Below, in pieces: positions 36,249 through 45,040 of a DNA stretch of 64,000 nucleotides. The notes below the pieces were generated by a model. That model was given only the letters and a program-made list of their open reading frames with translations, searched no databases and was not told where the DNA came from. Position numbers and translations under genes: made by a program. The DNA comes from Roseiflexus sp034432635 (lineage in GTDB: Bacteria; Chloroflexota; Chloroflexia; Chloroflexales; Roseiflexaceae). Each line of letters begins with the position of its first letter. Within the stretch, counting starts at the first letter, position 1. The DNA is taken from positions 33,282 through 97,281 of the forward strand of contig DAOUBK010000018.1 in NCBI GenBank assembly GCA_034432635.1. The letters are read 5' to 3'.

Positions 36249-36974
36249 ATGGACCCAATTATCACCATAACTGCCACGATTACATCGCTTTTGGTGATCG
36301 CCGGAGTGATTGTTGCACTGGCGGCGGTACATCCGCGCAGGCGTATGGCGGCATCAGGCAGACGCGCATTGCAGGGTGCGTCGGGCGAACCAGAGTTTCT
36401 GACCCGCCTCCCCTATACGCGCGCTCCGCATATGCTTGCAGGCGACCACCGCGCCCTGTTTGCAGCACTCAATGCTGCTGCGCCCGACGATCTCGCCGTA
36501 CTCCCGCACGTGCGCCTGAGTAACATCCTGCACGTCGAAGCGCATACAACCCAACCGGAGCGATATCAGGAGCGCATTCGTGATAGCATGCTCGATTTTG
36601 TGCTGTGCGATGCACAGACAACCAGTCCGCGCCTGGCGGTGCTTTTTGTACAACCCGGCGCAGCCCGCCGCACAGCATTCATCGACGCTGCGCTGGTCGG
36701 CGCCGGTGTACCGGTATTGCGCCTGAACCGCAGCGATTTGCCATCTGTCGAGGCGCTGGCGACGCAGATAGCCGCACTGCTGGGATTGCCGGTCAGACCT
36801 GCGGTGGCGCCGCTCGAGCATGCTGTGCTACACTGCGGTGCCGCACCACTGCTGCGGCAGGATGGCTTCGTCGTTGCGCGCACACCGGTGCGCTATGCGT
36901 GTGGACGTTGCCACCGCGACATTTCTGCGCATGCGCGCCGTTGCCCGCACTGTGGCGCAACGCTGGCGGGGTAA
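36249..36974 (+). CDS. Membrane-anchored DUF2726 protein with C-terminal zinc ribbon
   Basis: The 241-residue protein has an N-terminal membrane helix (IITITATITSLLVIAGVIVAL). A DUF2726-like domain follows, with HRALFAALNAAAPDDLAVLPHVRLSNIL, DFVLCDAQTTSPRLAVLFVQPG, and VPVLRLNRSDLPSVEALATQ in a nuclease-like order. At the end is a four-cysteine ribbon (CGRCHRDI and CPHCGATL). DUF2726 proteins have a restriction-endonuclease-like fold and unknown function. The start at 36249 has AAGGA seven bases upstream; longer frames are unsupported. Confidence 0.75.
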   Translation: MDPIITITATITSLLVIAGVIVALAAVHPRRRMAASGRRALQGASGEPEFLTRLPYTRAPHMLAGDHRALFAALNAAAPDDLAVLPHVRLSNILHVEAHTTQPERYQERIRDSMLDFVLCDAQTTSPRLAVLFVQPGAARRTAFIDAALVGAGVPVLRLNRSDLPSVEALATQIAALLGLPVRPAVAPLEHAVLHCGAAPLLRQDGFVVARTPVRYACGRCHRDISAHARRCPHCGATLAG

Positions 36975-37118
36975 TGTTCTCCGGGTTGCCACACATACGT
37001 CCGTTATCTCTGCAAAAGTAGTTTTTCGTGTACGCCTTCACGGTTCATTCTCCGTTTCGGGCATCAGAATGAAACATTTCCTTTCTACGTGTGTGGAAAG
37101 GAGGTGGGGAGGTGAGTA

Positions 37119-37145
37119 ATGAGTGCATATCAGTTTATTGACTAA
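37119..37145 (+). other. Eight-codon minicistron with strong ribosome site
   Basis: AAGGAGG, then GGAGG six bases before the ATG, introduces MSAYQFID and a stop. It overlaps no known gene and lies just before the rhodanese promoter. It may be a leader peptide, the start of a deleted gene or chance. Confidence 0.2.
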
Positions 37146-37150
37146 GTAGA

Positions 37151-37179
37151 TTGACAAATACAGAAATGTCGGGTATACT
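37151..37179 (+). promoter_or_regulatory. Promoter of the rhodanese-YeeE operon
   Basis: TTGACA (37151-37156) and TATACT (37174-37179) are 17 bases apart, a near-consensus sigma-70 site. The start is expected near 37186, which excludes gene starts upstream of that point. Confidence 0.88.
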
Positions 37180-37231
37180 GCGCCTGCACCGGTGCATGCA
37201 GAGAACGTTGTCTACCGAAAGCGAGGACCTT

Positions 37232-38263
37232 GTGGACAGAACGCTGTTGCGAACTGCTGGCGCCGCCGTTGCCGGCGCACTTGTCACGCTGGCCGTCGTT
37301 GCACTCGTCTTCTTCGTTCGCCAACCCGCGGGTATCTCGTCGACCACTGCCCCGTCTGCTGCTGACGCCCCATCTGCGCCTCTGGCAGTCAATCCACCGC
37401 GCGAGCCGCGTAAATTCGAGGACGTGGTTGTCAGCACCGAATGGCTGGCGCAGAATCTCGATAACCCAAAGGTGCGCGTGATTGAGGTCAGTGTCGTTCC
37501 AGGCGTGTACGAACGTGGTCACATCCCTGGTGCGGTCAACTTTGTCTGGACGACCGACTTCGTTGATACGGTTTCGCGTAACATTATCGCTCCGGAGCGC
37601 TTCCAGGAACTGGCGCGCGCCGCAGGTATCGATAACGATACGACGATTGTGCTCTACGGCGATAACAACAACTGGTTCGCCGCCTGGGGTGCGTGGGTTT
37701 TCCGGCAGTACGGTGCTGAGGATGTGCGACTGCTGGACGGCAGTCGTAGCAAGTGGGAAGCCGAGAACCGCGAACTTTCGACACGCGCGCCGACCTATCC
37801 GCCGGGCAATTTTACCGTCCGGCAGCGCAGCGACCTGCGGGTATTCCTGCCCGATGTGCTGAAAGTCGTGCGTGGTGAGGAGCAGAAGGTGCTGGTTGAT
37901 ATTCGCTCGCCGGATGAGTTCAGCGGCAAGATTTTCGCCCCGGAAGGCTTCCAGGAACTCGCAGTGCGAGCCGGTCATATCCCTGGCGCTGTGAATGTGC
38001 CGTGGAAGAAGGCGCTCAACGAAGATGGGACGTTCAAGAGCGTCGAGGAACTGCGCAAACTGTATGCAGAGGCCGGGGTCGATGGGAGCAAGCCGATCAT
38101 CACCTATTGCCGGATCGGTGAGCGCGCCAGCCATACCTGGTTTGTCCTCAGCGAAATCATGGGGTACGAGGTGGCGCTCTACGACGGTTCCTGGACCGAG
38201 TACGGCAACAGTGTCGGTGTGCCGATCGCCAACCCGGCCGGTACAATCTGGGGCGTGAAGTAG
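37232..38263 (+). CDS. Membrane-anchored tandem-domain rhodanese (thiosulfate sulfurtransferase)
   Basis: The 343-residue protein begins at GTG with GAGG upstream and has one N-terminal membrane helix (VAGALVTLAVVALVFFV). Two rhodanese domains follow outside the membrane. The first (VRVIEVSVVPGVYERGHIPG) lacks a catalytic cysteine; the second has VDIRSPDEFSG and the active cysteine in TYCRIGERASHTWF. It should transfer sulfane sulfur from thiosulfate to an acceptor. It is followed after six bases by a YeeE/YedE sulfur transporter, so the pair probably captures and imports sulfur. Start chosen because the promoter lies at 37151-37179. Confidence 0.9.
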   Translation: MDRTLLRTAGAAVAGALVTLAVVALVFFVRQPAGISSTTAPSAADAPSAPLAVNPPREPRKFEDVVVSTEWLAQNLDNPKVRVIEVSVVPGVYERGHIPGAVNFVWTTDFVDTVSRNIIAPERFQELARAAGIDNDTTIVLYGDNNNWFAAWGAWVFRQYGAEDVRLLDGSRSKWEAENRELSTRAPTYPPGNFTVRQRSDLRVFLPDVLKVVRGEEQKVLVDIRSPDEFSGKIFAPEGFQELAVRAGHIPGAVNVPWKKALNEDGTFKSVEELRKLYAEAGVDGSKPIITYCRIGERASHTWFVLSEIMGYEVALYDGSWTEYGNSVGVPIANPAGTIWGVK

Positions 38264-38269
38264 ACGACG

Positions 38270-39508
38270 ATGTCGAACACATTGCCTGGGAGCAGCCCGA
38301 CCGATCGGGTTGCTCCCGCCAAACTAGTTCTGACACCGGCGTTGTTCCTGCGAAATGGCGGGGCGGTGCTGATCTTTATTATGGTGCTGATCGGGGCGCA
38401 CGTGCTTCAGACAACGCCGGGGCACGGTGCGTCGGCGGCGCTTTCGCTGCTGATCGGCGCTGCGCTTGGGGTTGCCTTCGAACGCGGTCGGTTCTGCTTT
38501 TTCTGCATCTTCCGCGATTTCATCGAGCAGCGTAACGCCGGACCGCTCTACGCAATCCTGATGGCGCTGGCTGTAAGCGGGGTGGGATATGCCATCGTGT
38601 TTGGCGCATTTCTGCCCAATCCATTCAGTGGTCGGCTTGCCCCTGATGCCCATATCGGTCCGGTAAGTCTGGCGCTGGTGGTCGCCGGTTTGTTGTTCGG
38701 CGTGGGAATGGCGCTCTCTGGCGCCTGTATCAGTGGACATCTCTATCGTCTGGGAGAAGGATCAGGATATGCGCCGCTGGCGCTCATCGGCGCGCTGATC
38801 GGCTTTGGGCTGGGATTCCGAACGTGGAACTGGCTCTATGTGACGGTCATCGCTGACGCACCGGTGATCTGGCTGCCGCACTGGATCGGGTATGGCAGGT
38901 CGCTCCTCCTTCACCTGGCAGTTCTCGGCGTCCTGGGGCTCGTGCTGCTGCGCCGCGTGTCGCCGCTGTCGCCGCGTCCTGCACAGCAACTCGACTTGCC
39001 ATATCTCTCCAGGGCGATCTTCCGCGACCGCTGGAATCCCCTGGTCACCGGCGCGATCGTTGGAATCATCAGTGTTGTGGCATACCTGCGGGTCGAACCG
39101 CTCGGCGTGACGGCACAACTCGGCAGCTTTGCCCGCACGGTAATGCACATGAATGGCATGTTGCCGGCGCGCATCAACGGGCTGGACAGTTTCGCCGGCT
39201 GCGCCACGCAGGTGGTGCAGACGATTACTGCAAATGGATGGTTGATCGGCGGATTGGCGCTCGGTGCTTTTGGCGCTGTCCTGCTCGCCGGTCGCTTTCA
39301 CCCAACGCTACCGCGCGCCGGTGGCGCTCTCGCTGCACTGGTCGGCGGGGTGCTGATGGGCTGGGGGGCGTTGACGGCGCTGGGTTGCACCGTCGGAACG
39401 CTCCTCTCCGGAATTTCTGCATTTGCGCTTTCGGGATGGGTGTTCGGTGCAGCGGTCTTTGCAGGCGTCTGGGGCGGTATTGTGCTGCGCCTCCATCGCT
39501 GGACGTAG
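38270..39508 (+). CDS. YeeE/YedE-family sulfur compound transporter
   Basis: The 412-residue protein has about ten membrane helices and the conserved cysteine-containing motifs of the thiosulfate-uptake family: GRFCFFCIFRDF, GVGMALSGACISGHLYRLGEGS, FAGCATQ and ALGCTVGTLLSGISA. Members move thiosulfate or related sulfur species through a line of cysteines. It starts six bases after the rhodanese gene, giving a clear two-gene sulfur unit. Confidence 0.88.
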   Translation: MSNTLPGSSPTDRVAPAKLVLTPALFLRNGGAVLIFIMVLIGAHVLQTTPGHGASAALSLLIGAALGVAFERGRFCFFCIFRDFIEQRNAGPLYAILMALAVSGVGYAIVFGAFLPNPFSGRLAPDAHIGPVSLALVVAGLLFGVGMALSGACISGHLYRLGEGSGYAPLALIGALIGFGLGFRTWNWLYVTVIADAPVIWLPHWIGYGRSLLLHLAVLGVLGLVLLRRVSPLSPRPAQQLDLPYLSRAIFRDRWNPLVTGAIVGIISVVAYLRVEPLGVTAQLGSFARTVMHMNGMLPARINGLDSFAGCATQVVQTITANGWLIGGLALGAFGAVLLAGRFHPTLPRAGGALAALVGGVLMGWGALTALGCTVGTLLSGISAFALSGWVFGAAVFAGVWGGIVLRLHRWT

Positions 39509-39527
39509 TGTGGGTGGGTATCTGCAC

Positions 39528-41057
39528 TCACTGCCGATCGTGTGGTTGTCTGCGACGTCGCCACAGAAATCCGATCACCATTGCGCCGCTTATCGACCAG
39601 CCGAACCAGTCGCCAAGACGGGTGTAGAGCGTTCGCTCCGGTACGGTGAATGCCTCACCCGTCACCACTCCCCGCTGATTGACAGCGCTTTCGGCAGTTA
39701 TCCGCCCATATGGGTCGATCACCATGGCAATGCCGCTGGTCGCTCCCAGACCAAAGGCGACCCGGTTCTCCGCCGCCCGCAGCACCGAATCGGCGGCGTG
39801 TAGTGGCGGGAACCGGCGATTGCCGGAAAAATCGTCATCCACCGGCATCAGCACAATCTGCGCTCCAGCGCGCGCTAGTTCGCGGGTGATCCAGGGGATG
39901 TGACGATCCCAGCACACCCCCAGTCCAACGTTGCCATACGGTGTCGTGAAGACCTGAAAGTCGTGCGGTCCGGGAACGAAGCCAAACGTCTGCTCGTCGC
40001 CGGTGAGATTGATTTTGGCGCGTCGACCAGCCTCTTCACCGTCCGGTCCGAACAGAACCGCTGCGTCGTGCGTGCCTGCCGGGGTTCGCCAGATCATATC
40101 TACAACCAGGTAAGCGTTCAGTTCACGCGCCAGCGCCCCGACCTGCGCGGCAAACGCCGGGTCATCCGCATCGGCGAATTCATTTTCGGGCCACACAACG
40201 AAAGCCGGGCGCAGCGCAGCCGCCTGACGGGTCAGGGTTGCATTCACGTCGAAGATCGCCTGTGACATCTCCGGCGTATCCGCATAGTACCCTTCCCGAC
40301 CGACAGGCAGGCGACTCAACTCCTGGACGGTGCGGTCCTGGTTGGTCAGATCGACCGTTGCAGCAATGCGGAACCGCGCATCCGGCGCCGGTGGGATGCT
40401 CAGGGCGCCCCAGCCGAGGATGAGAGCGGACCCTGCCAGCGCCAGAACAGCGGGCAGATACACGCGCTGCTGACGCCGTGCTTCGAGTATGAGCAAAGCA
40501 AGGGCAACGTTGACCAGCATCAGCAGGAAACTGAGACCGGGAACGCCGGTGATCGCCAGGAGTTGGAGCGCAGCGGGGAAGCGCCACTGGCTTTTTGCCA
40601 GCAACTCGATCCACCAGTCGCCAACGATGGGCGCAACTGATCGAACGAATTCGAGCGCTGCCCAGGCGACCGGCATCCCCAGAATGCGCAGCGGCTCTGG
40701 CAGTCGTTCCTGGAGCGCCATACCCGCTTGAAGCACTCCGGCATAGAAGGCGCCGACCGCCACTATGAGAAAAATCCCCATCCCGACGCCAAACAGCGCC
40801 GGATACCACAGATGCGTCATCGCCGACCAGAGGATGCCGGCGGGGAGTGCGACCAGGAAGCGGTAGTGGGGCGGTTGAGCGTTCAGCGCGATCAGCAATG
40901 GTATCAATCCCACCCATCCGAGGAAACTCCAGTCGAACAATGTTGGCATCGAAGCGCCGATCAGCACACCCGATAGAACCGAAAGCGCGAGGCTGCTACC
41001 CCAGGGCATCACGGTTGCAAAACCCTCTGGCACGGTCTTCGTTCGTGCGGTCAGCAT
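39528..41057 (-). CDS. Apolipoprotein N-acyltransferase-like protein
   Basis: The 509-residue protein has about seven membrane helices and then a nitrilase-type domain with the triad: Glu in VVWPENEFAD, Lys in RRAKINLTGDEQTFGF and Cys in LGVCWDRHIPW. This is the architecture of Lnt, which adds the third acyl chain to lipoproteins. In an organism of this kind the substrate may differ, so the family rather than the exact role is claimed. The start at 41057 has GGAGAAGG upstream. It is convergent with the YeeE gene with a 19-base spacer. Confidence 0.82.
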   Translation of the reverse strand: MLTARTKTVPEGFATVMPWGSSLALSVLSGVLIGASMPTLFDWSFLGWVGLIPLLIALNAQPPHYRFLVALPAGILWSAMTHLWYPALFGVGMGIFLIVAVGAFYAGVLQAGMALQERLPEPLRILGMPVAWAALEFVRSVAPIVGDWWIELLAKSQWRFPAALQLLAITGVPGLSFLLMLVNVALALLILEARRQQRVYLPAVLALAGSALILGWGALSIPPAPDARFRIAATVDLTNQDRTVQELSRLPVGREGYYADTPEMSQAIFDVNATLTRQAAALRPAFVVWPENEFADADDPAFAAQVGALARELNAYLVVDMIWRTPAGTHDAAVLFGPDGEEAGRRAKINLTGDEQTFGFVPGPHDFQVFTTPYGNVGLGVCWDRHIPWITRELARAGAQIVLMPVDDDFSGNRRFPPLHAADSVLRAAENRVAFGLGATSGIAMVIDPYGRITAESAVNQRGVVTGEAFTVPERTLYTRLGDWFGWSISGAMVIGFLWRRRRQPHDRQ

Positions 41058-41494
41058 GCACCTTCTCCAGAATCTTGGCGGGGTAGGCGAAGGTAGTGCC
41101 TCCGCCTGCGACCCTCTATGAGTTATTCGGATAGGCTCTGAGCATAGCAACGGGTATGCGCCTGGTAGCCCCGAACCCGCTGTGTCAGACGTTCTGGCTA
41201 CAGGGTGGACGAAGATTGAGAATAGACCAGTGCTCGCCCTCCTGGCATCGGGCTGATGCCGATTGGAAAATCCGCTATGTCGGACTGACGGTGGGGCTGA
41301 AGCCATCGGCTATACGGTACGAAGCCTGCCTGCGTGAGCCAGACCTGATGTACAGCACCTCTTAGCGCCATTGTCCCTCGTCTATGTGTGCCTGTCGCAC
41401 GCGGCGTCCGCTTTCGGCGGCGTGCGCAACTATTTTACCTTCGTGGATATGTCGTCCGTGACATATCTGGCGTCCCAAACGCTGTTAACCTCCC
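41058..41494. other. Intergenic region
   Basis: About 437 bases downstream of nurA and upstream of the Lnt-like gene. No gene, RNA or clear repeat is seen; short open frames lack ribosome sites. Confidence 0.45.
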
Positions 41495-42712
41495 CTACCA
41501 TGCCGGTCGTTCTTTCGCCTCTGCCTTGCGCGACGACGTTGCGGGAAGTTCGGCGCGTTGCAGGGTCTGTTCGACCATTCGCTCAAAGGCGCGTCGGTCG
41601 GCTGCACGTACCACTGCCTGTTCGTGGGCGCGTGCCAGTGCCACAGGGTACCCCTGTCCCTTGAGACACTGATCGTACACCAGGGCCTGCACCCGGTTGC
41701 ACAGACTGGCGTCTTCCGCGACCCAACGTGGGATTTCGACGCGCGCGATCTCCCGCCCGACGCGCATATAGAAGAAATGGATCAGATGATCGCCGTAGGA
41801 TTCGATGTTGATCCGCGACATCGAAACAAACAGTGGTCCACGTTGCCCATCGTCCAGCATATCCGCCAGAATATCGGCGTCGCTCAACCCTTCACACACA
41901 AAGCAGGACGGCGTGCGCCCGGCGGCGACATCGCTACAGACGTTGCACGTTGCGCCGCGCCCCTGCGCCACATGCACATCGGGGCAGAACATCAGGCGGA
42001 TCACGCCGGTGACTTCGGGGGAGCGTGGACGACTGATGTATGAGGCAACCGGAATTCCACGTTTGCGCATATCTTCCAGGTAGCCCAGGTACGGACGCAA
42101 AAATCGTTCCCGCACGAATGACTCGGCGCCTGCCAGCGTCCAGCGCACCAGGGTGCCATCCTGCAACGCCAGCGATGGCAGCGCCTCCGTATCCTTCGTT
42201 AGAAACTCATCGGCAAGCGCAACGAGTTCAATGCCCTCAGCGACGTCTCGTTGGGCGCTGAGGTAGTTCCCCTCGATCAAGACGCGGCGCATACCATCGA
42301 TCAGGTACAGATCCTCATCGCGAAAGCGAAGCATCGGGCGCGACGACAGTTTCGCCGCTGGATGGGTGCCATACCGCAGATAGACCCGTCCGATGTTGAG
42401 AACGTAGCAAAGCGCAGCGCCATGCCGGTCAATATCGATATGCGACCCATCGGTTGCAATCACTGCGTAGTCTGGCGGATGCGGCGGCGCGTTGTGCACC
42501 GTGTTGAGCAGTTCGATTGGGCGTGCCAGCAACCAGGCGCTCCCCTCACGACTGAGATCGGCTGCCTGCGCCCATGTCGCATAGGCGGACGCCTCGCGCA
42601 GGTAGCGCTCGAGCGTCTGTGCGCGCCGTTGTGCCAGATCGGGCGCGTTACGCTGGAGTGCGCTGCTCATGGCACGCACCTGACGACTCAGTTCGGTCAG
42701 ATCGAGTGGCAT
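41495..42712 (-). CDS. nurA: NurA-domain nuclease
   Basis: The 405-residue protein has the N-terminal NurA signature VIATDGSHIDIDRHG with the metal-binding aspartate, a central part with LDGT-like LALQDGTLVRW, and the C-terminal IPRWVAED and HFFYMRVGREIARVEI typical of the family. NurA is a 5' to 3' nuclease that normally works with the HerA translocase in DNA end resection. Four cysteines (CNVC and CFVC) form a probable zinc site not typical of minimal NurA. No herA is adjacent. AGGAG lies ten bases before the ATG. Confidence 0.8.
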   Translation of the reverse strand: MPLDLTELSRQVRAMSSALQRNAPDLAQRRAQTLERYLREASAYATWAQAADLSREGSAWLLARPIELLNTVHNAPPHPPDYAVIATDGSHIDIDRHGAALCYVLNIGRVYLRYGTHPAAKLSSRPMLRFRDEDLYLIDGMRRVLIEGNYLSAQRDVAEGIELVALADEFLTKDTEALPSLALQDGTLVRWTLAGAESFVRERFLRPYLGYLEDMRKRGIPVASYISRPRSPEVTGVIRLMFCPDVHVAQGRGATCNVCSDVAAGRTPSCFVCEGLSDADILADMLDDGQRGPLFVSMSRINIESYGDHLIHFFYMRVGREIARVEIPRWVAEDASLCNRVQALVYDQCLKGQGYPVALARAHEQAVVRAADRRAFERMVEQTLQRAELPATSSRKAEAKERPAW

Positions 42713-42895
42713 CGGCGCTCTGCTCCTTTCTTCTGTCGAAGCGGTATGAGTATAGGACATGCGAGCGGGTATGTCTATACGGTTCGTGCATTGAAGAGGG
42801 CAAACTGGACGGAGGTGGCTTCCTTTCACTGGAAAGCGCAGAGCAATCATCGTACAGCGAACAGGCCTCTGCTGGATTGCAGATGATGAAGCGTA

Positions 42896-42924
42896 TTGAT
42901 TTTTCAGAGAATGGCGACTATAAT
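42896..42924 (+). promoter_or_regulatory. Promoter ahead of the decayed restriction locus
   Basis: TTGATT (42896-42901) and TATAAT (42919-42924) are 17 bases apart. The start near 42931 would read into the AT-rich restriction-gene remnant. Confidence 0.75.
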
Positions 42925-43038
42925 AAGGCATTGTCGCTGTTACGAACAGGTGTTCTTGTTGCTGGTTGCCTGGTACAATGCTGGTACGTTCCACAGACAC
43001 TCCGGATTTGGAATGCGACAGGCTCTTGATTCGAAGCC

Positions 43039-43233
43039 TTGCTCACAGTAACATACAGGAACGTTGAGAATCATGGAGAAACGTTCAATGTCAAAGTAGC
43101 ATTTATCGCTGACAAACGAGGAAAAGAGGTTGATTCAACATTATGGCAATCATATTCCTACTCGACCTCACGAAGTGGCCCGGAGACGCCATTAGAGCAC
43201 CTTAACTTGAACTGGAACGAGAAAGGCTATTAA
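43039..43233 (+). pseudogene. Possible N-terminal remnant of a restriction-associated DNA methyltransferase
   Basis: A 64-codon frame from TTG ends with PLEHLNLNWNEKGY and a stop exactly where the TdeIII-like endonuclease frame begins. HLNLNW followed by a charged stretch resembles, from memory, the opening of some DNA methyltransferases paired with such endonucleases. If right, nearly all of the methyltransferase has been deleted. It is AT-rich compared with flanking genes. The identification is weak. Confidence 0.3.
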
Positions 43234-44055
43234 GGGATACCTTGAAGGATTTATTCAGGGACTGATTGAAGAACATAGATCCGATATCAGGATAAAAAAG
43301 ATTCAGGATGAACATGTTGGATACACCTCATCACAAAGTATTCTTATGCCGTTCCACGAAGCGATTATTTCGCTGTAAGCGCTCCGAATAAGCGCATTTG
43401 AGCGATCTTTTCTGCGAAACTGGGTTCCACTTTTGAAGGGTGTGCTGCTCTTATTGCATCTCAACAATGTAAAAATGTCAAAAGGAACTACGCGGTCGAG
43501 AAAAAAGTATCCCTATCTGCTCTGCAAAAGATTGAGCAAATGATAGGTCAAGCAAGCCAGGGACATGGAGTAGATTTCTTAGGAATGGTCAATAATCTTC
43601 TAGCGGAATCTGATTCCCAGAGTAGCGATGAGCAGAGCAGACTTATTATTGCAGATCTCTATTTTGAGGATAATAGTGGAAGAGAGTACTTCTTTGAGAT
43701 AAAGTCTCCTAAGCCGAACAAAGGGCAGTGCCTCGAAGTTACTGAGCGATTGTTGAGGACCCATGCAGCAAACAAAAAAGGTAGACCAGAAATATGTGCC
43801 TATTTTGTAATGCCCTATAACCCATATGGCAGCAGGAAGGAAGATTATAAGCATGGCTTTAGCATCAAATATCTGGATATGAAAAACCAGGTTCTTTTGG
43901 ATTCAGAGTTTTGGGAGTTAATTGGTGGAAGTGATACCCACAATCAATTACTCGATATCTATGCCGAAGCAGGACGGGAAAACAGAAAGAAAATTATTGA
44001 TGCTCTGGCTTTTGGTTTTAGTTGGGATGAATCTGAGAGTATGTCGGGTATATGA
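43229..44055 (+). pseudogene. TdeIII-like type II restriction endonuclease, broken
   Basis: Translation in three pieces recovers one protein: IKGYLEGFIQGLIEEH up to FHEAIISL, then TAA at 43376-43378, then ALRISAFERSF. A one-base loss in the T run at 43407-43411 shifts the frame to SAKLGSTFEGCAALIA. From there it stays open to 44055 with IADLYFEDNSGREYFFEIKSPKPNKG, the nuclease core of TdeIII-type enzymes. No start codon is visible for the first piece. The gene therefore carries a nonsense codon, a frameshift and a lost start. Its base composition is much richer in AT than its neighbours, suggesting past horizontal acquisition. Confidence 0.75.
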
Positions 44056-44088
44056 ACGGTGATTGTTTTTATAGATTACTCTAGCTAT

Positions 44089-44997
44089 ATGTCTATGAGC
44101 ATTCCTCTCTCCCCATCGCAGCCCGGTCGCATACGAGCCTGGATACTCGCCGCACGTCCGCAGACCCTGCCGGCAGCCATCACACCGGTGGTTGTCGGAT
44201 CGGCGGCGGCGCTATCGACCGGCAGTTTTCGCTGGGGACCTTTCATCGCTGCGCTGGTTGCGGCGCTTCTGATCCAGATTGGGACGAACCTGGCGAACGA
44301 TTACTTCGATTTCCGCAAGGGTGCAGATACAGCAGAACGTCTGGGTCCGACGCGGGTGACACAGGCGGGACTCCTCGCGCCGGAAGCGGTGCGTAATGGC
44401 ATGATCGCAACGTTTGGCGCGGCGGCGCTCATCGGCATGTACCTGATCGCCGTCGGCGGGTGGCCCATCCTGGTGATCGGCGTCCTCTCGATTGCAGCAG
44501 GGGTGCTCTACACCGGGGGACCATGGCCCCTTGGCTATCATGGGCTGGGCGATCTGTTCACCTTCATCTTCTTTGGGATTATCGCGGTGACTGCCACTGC
44601 CTATCTGCACGTCGGCACAGTTCCGCCCCTGGCATGGGCAGCGTCGGTACCAGTGGCCATGCTGGTGACGGCAATTATCGTGGTGAACAATCTGCGCGAT
44701 ATTGCCACCGATCGTCGGGCAGGCAAACGTACCCTGGCAGTTATCATCGGGGCGCGGGCGACGCGCATGGAGTATGCCGCGCTGGTTGTGGGGGCTTTCC
44801 TGGCGCCGCCGCTTTTCTGGCTTGGCGGTCTGACCGGACCGTGGGTGTTGCTGGCATGGCTCGCAGCGCCGCTGGCAGCTGGGCCGCTGCGCACCATGCT
44901 CACATCCGAAGGGCGGGCATTGAATCCGGCGCTCAAAGGAACTGCCCGCCTGCACCTGGCGTTCGGTCTGCTGCTGGCGCTGGGGATGGTCGTGTGA
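44089..44997 (+). CDS. menA: 1,4-dihydroxy-2-naphthoate polyprenyltransferase
   Basis: MenA attaches the isoprenoid tail in menaquinone synthesis, in the membrane. The protein (about 302 residues) has about eight helices and the prenyl-diphosphate site NDYFDFRKGAD, plus the second aspartate motif NNLRDIATDRRAGKRTL. Start codons at 44089 and 44095 are both possible, and neither has a recognisable ribosome site. The upstream sequence belongs to the AT-rich restriction-gene remnant, so the original control region may have been replaced. Menaquinone fits the redox genes elsewhere in the window. Confidence 0.9.
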   Translation: MSMSIPLSPSQPGRIRAWILAARPQTLPAAITPVVVGSAAALSTGSFRWGPFIAALVAALLIQIGTNLANDYFDFRKGADTAERLGPTRVTQAGLLAPEAVRNGMIATFGAAALIGMYLIAVGGWPILVIGVLSIAAGVLYTGGPWPLGYHGLGDLFTFIFFGIIAVTATAYLHVGTVPPLAWAASVPVAMLVTAIIVVNNLRDIATDRRAGKRTLAVIIGARATRMEYAALVVGAFLAPPLFWLGGLTGPWVLLAWLAAPLAAGPLRTMLTSEGRALNPALKGTARLHLAFGLLLALGMVV

Positions 44998-45001
44998 CTT
45001 C

Positions 45002-45038
45002 CGTTGAACGTTCAACGTTGCAACGTTCAACGTTCAAC
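45002..45038. repeat. AACGTT tandem array between menA and a small gene
   Basis: Units of GTTGAACGTTCAACGTTGC lead to GTTCAACC, ending a few bases before the stop codon of the minus-strand gene at 45041. It is the third array of this type in the window. Confidence 0.88.
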
Positions 45039-45040
45039 CA

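Noticed and set aside
37151..37231. Longer rhodanese starting at 37151 or 37196
   Set aside because: The consensus promoter occupies 37151-37179, and only GTG 37232 has a ribosome site.
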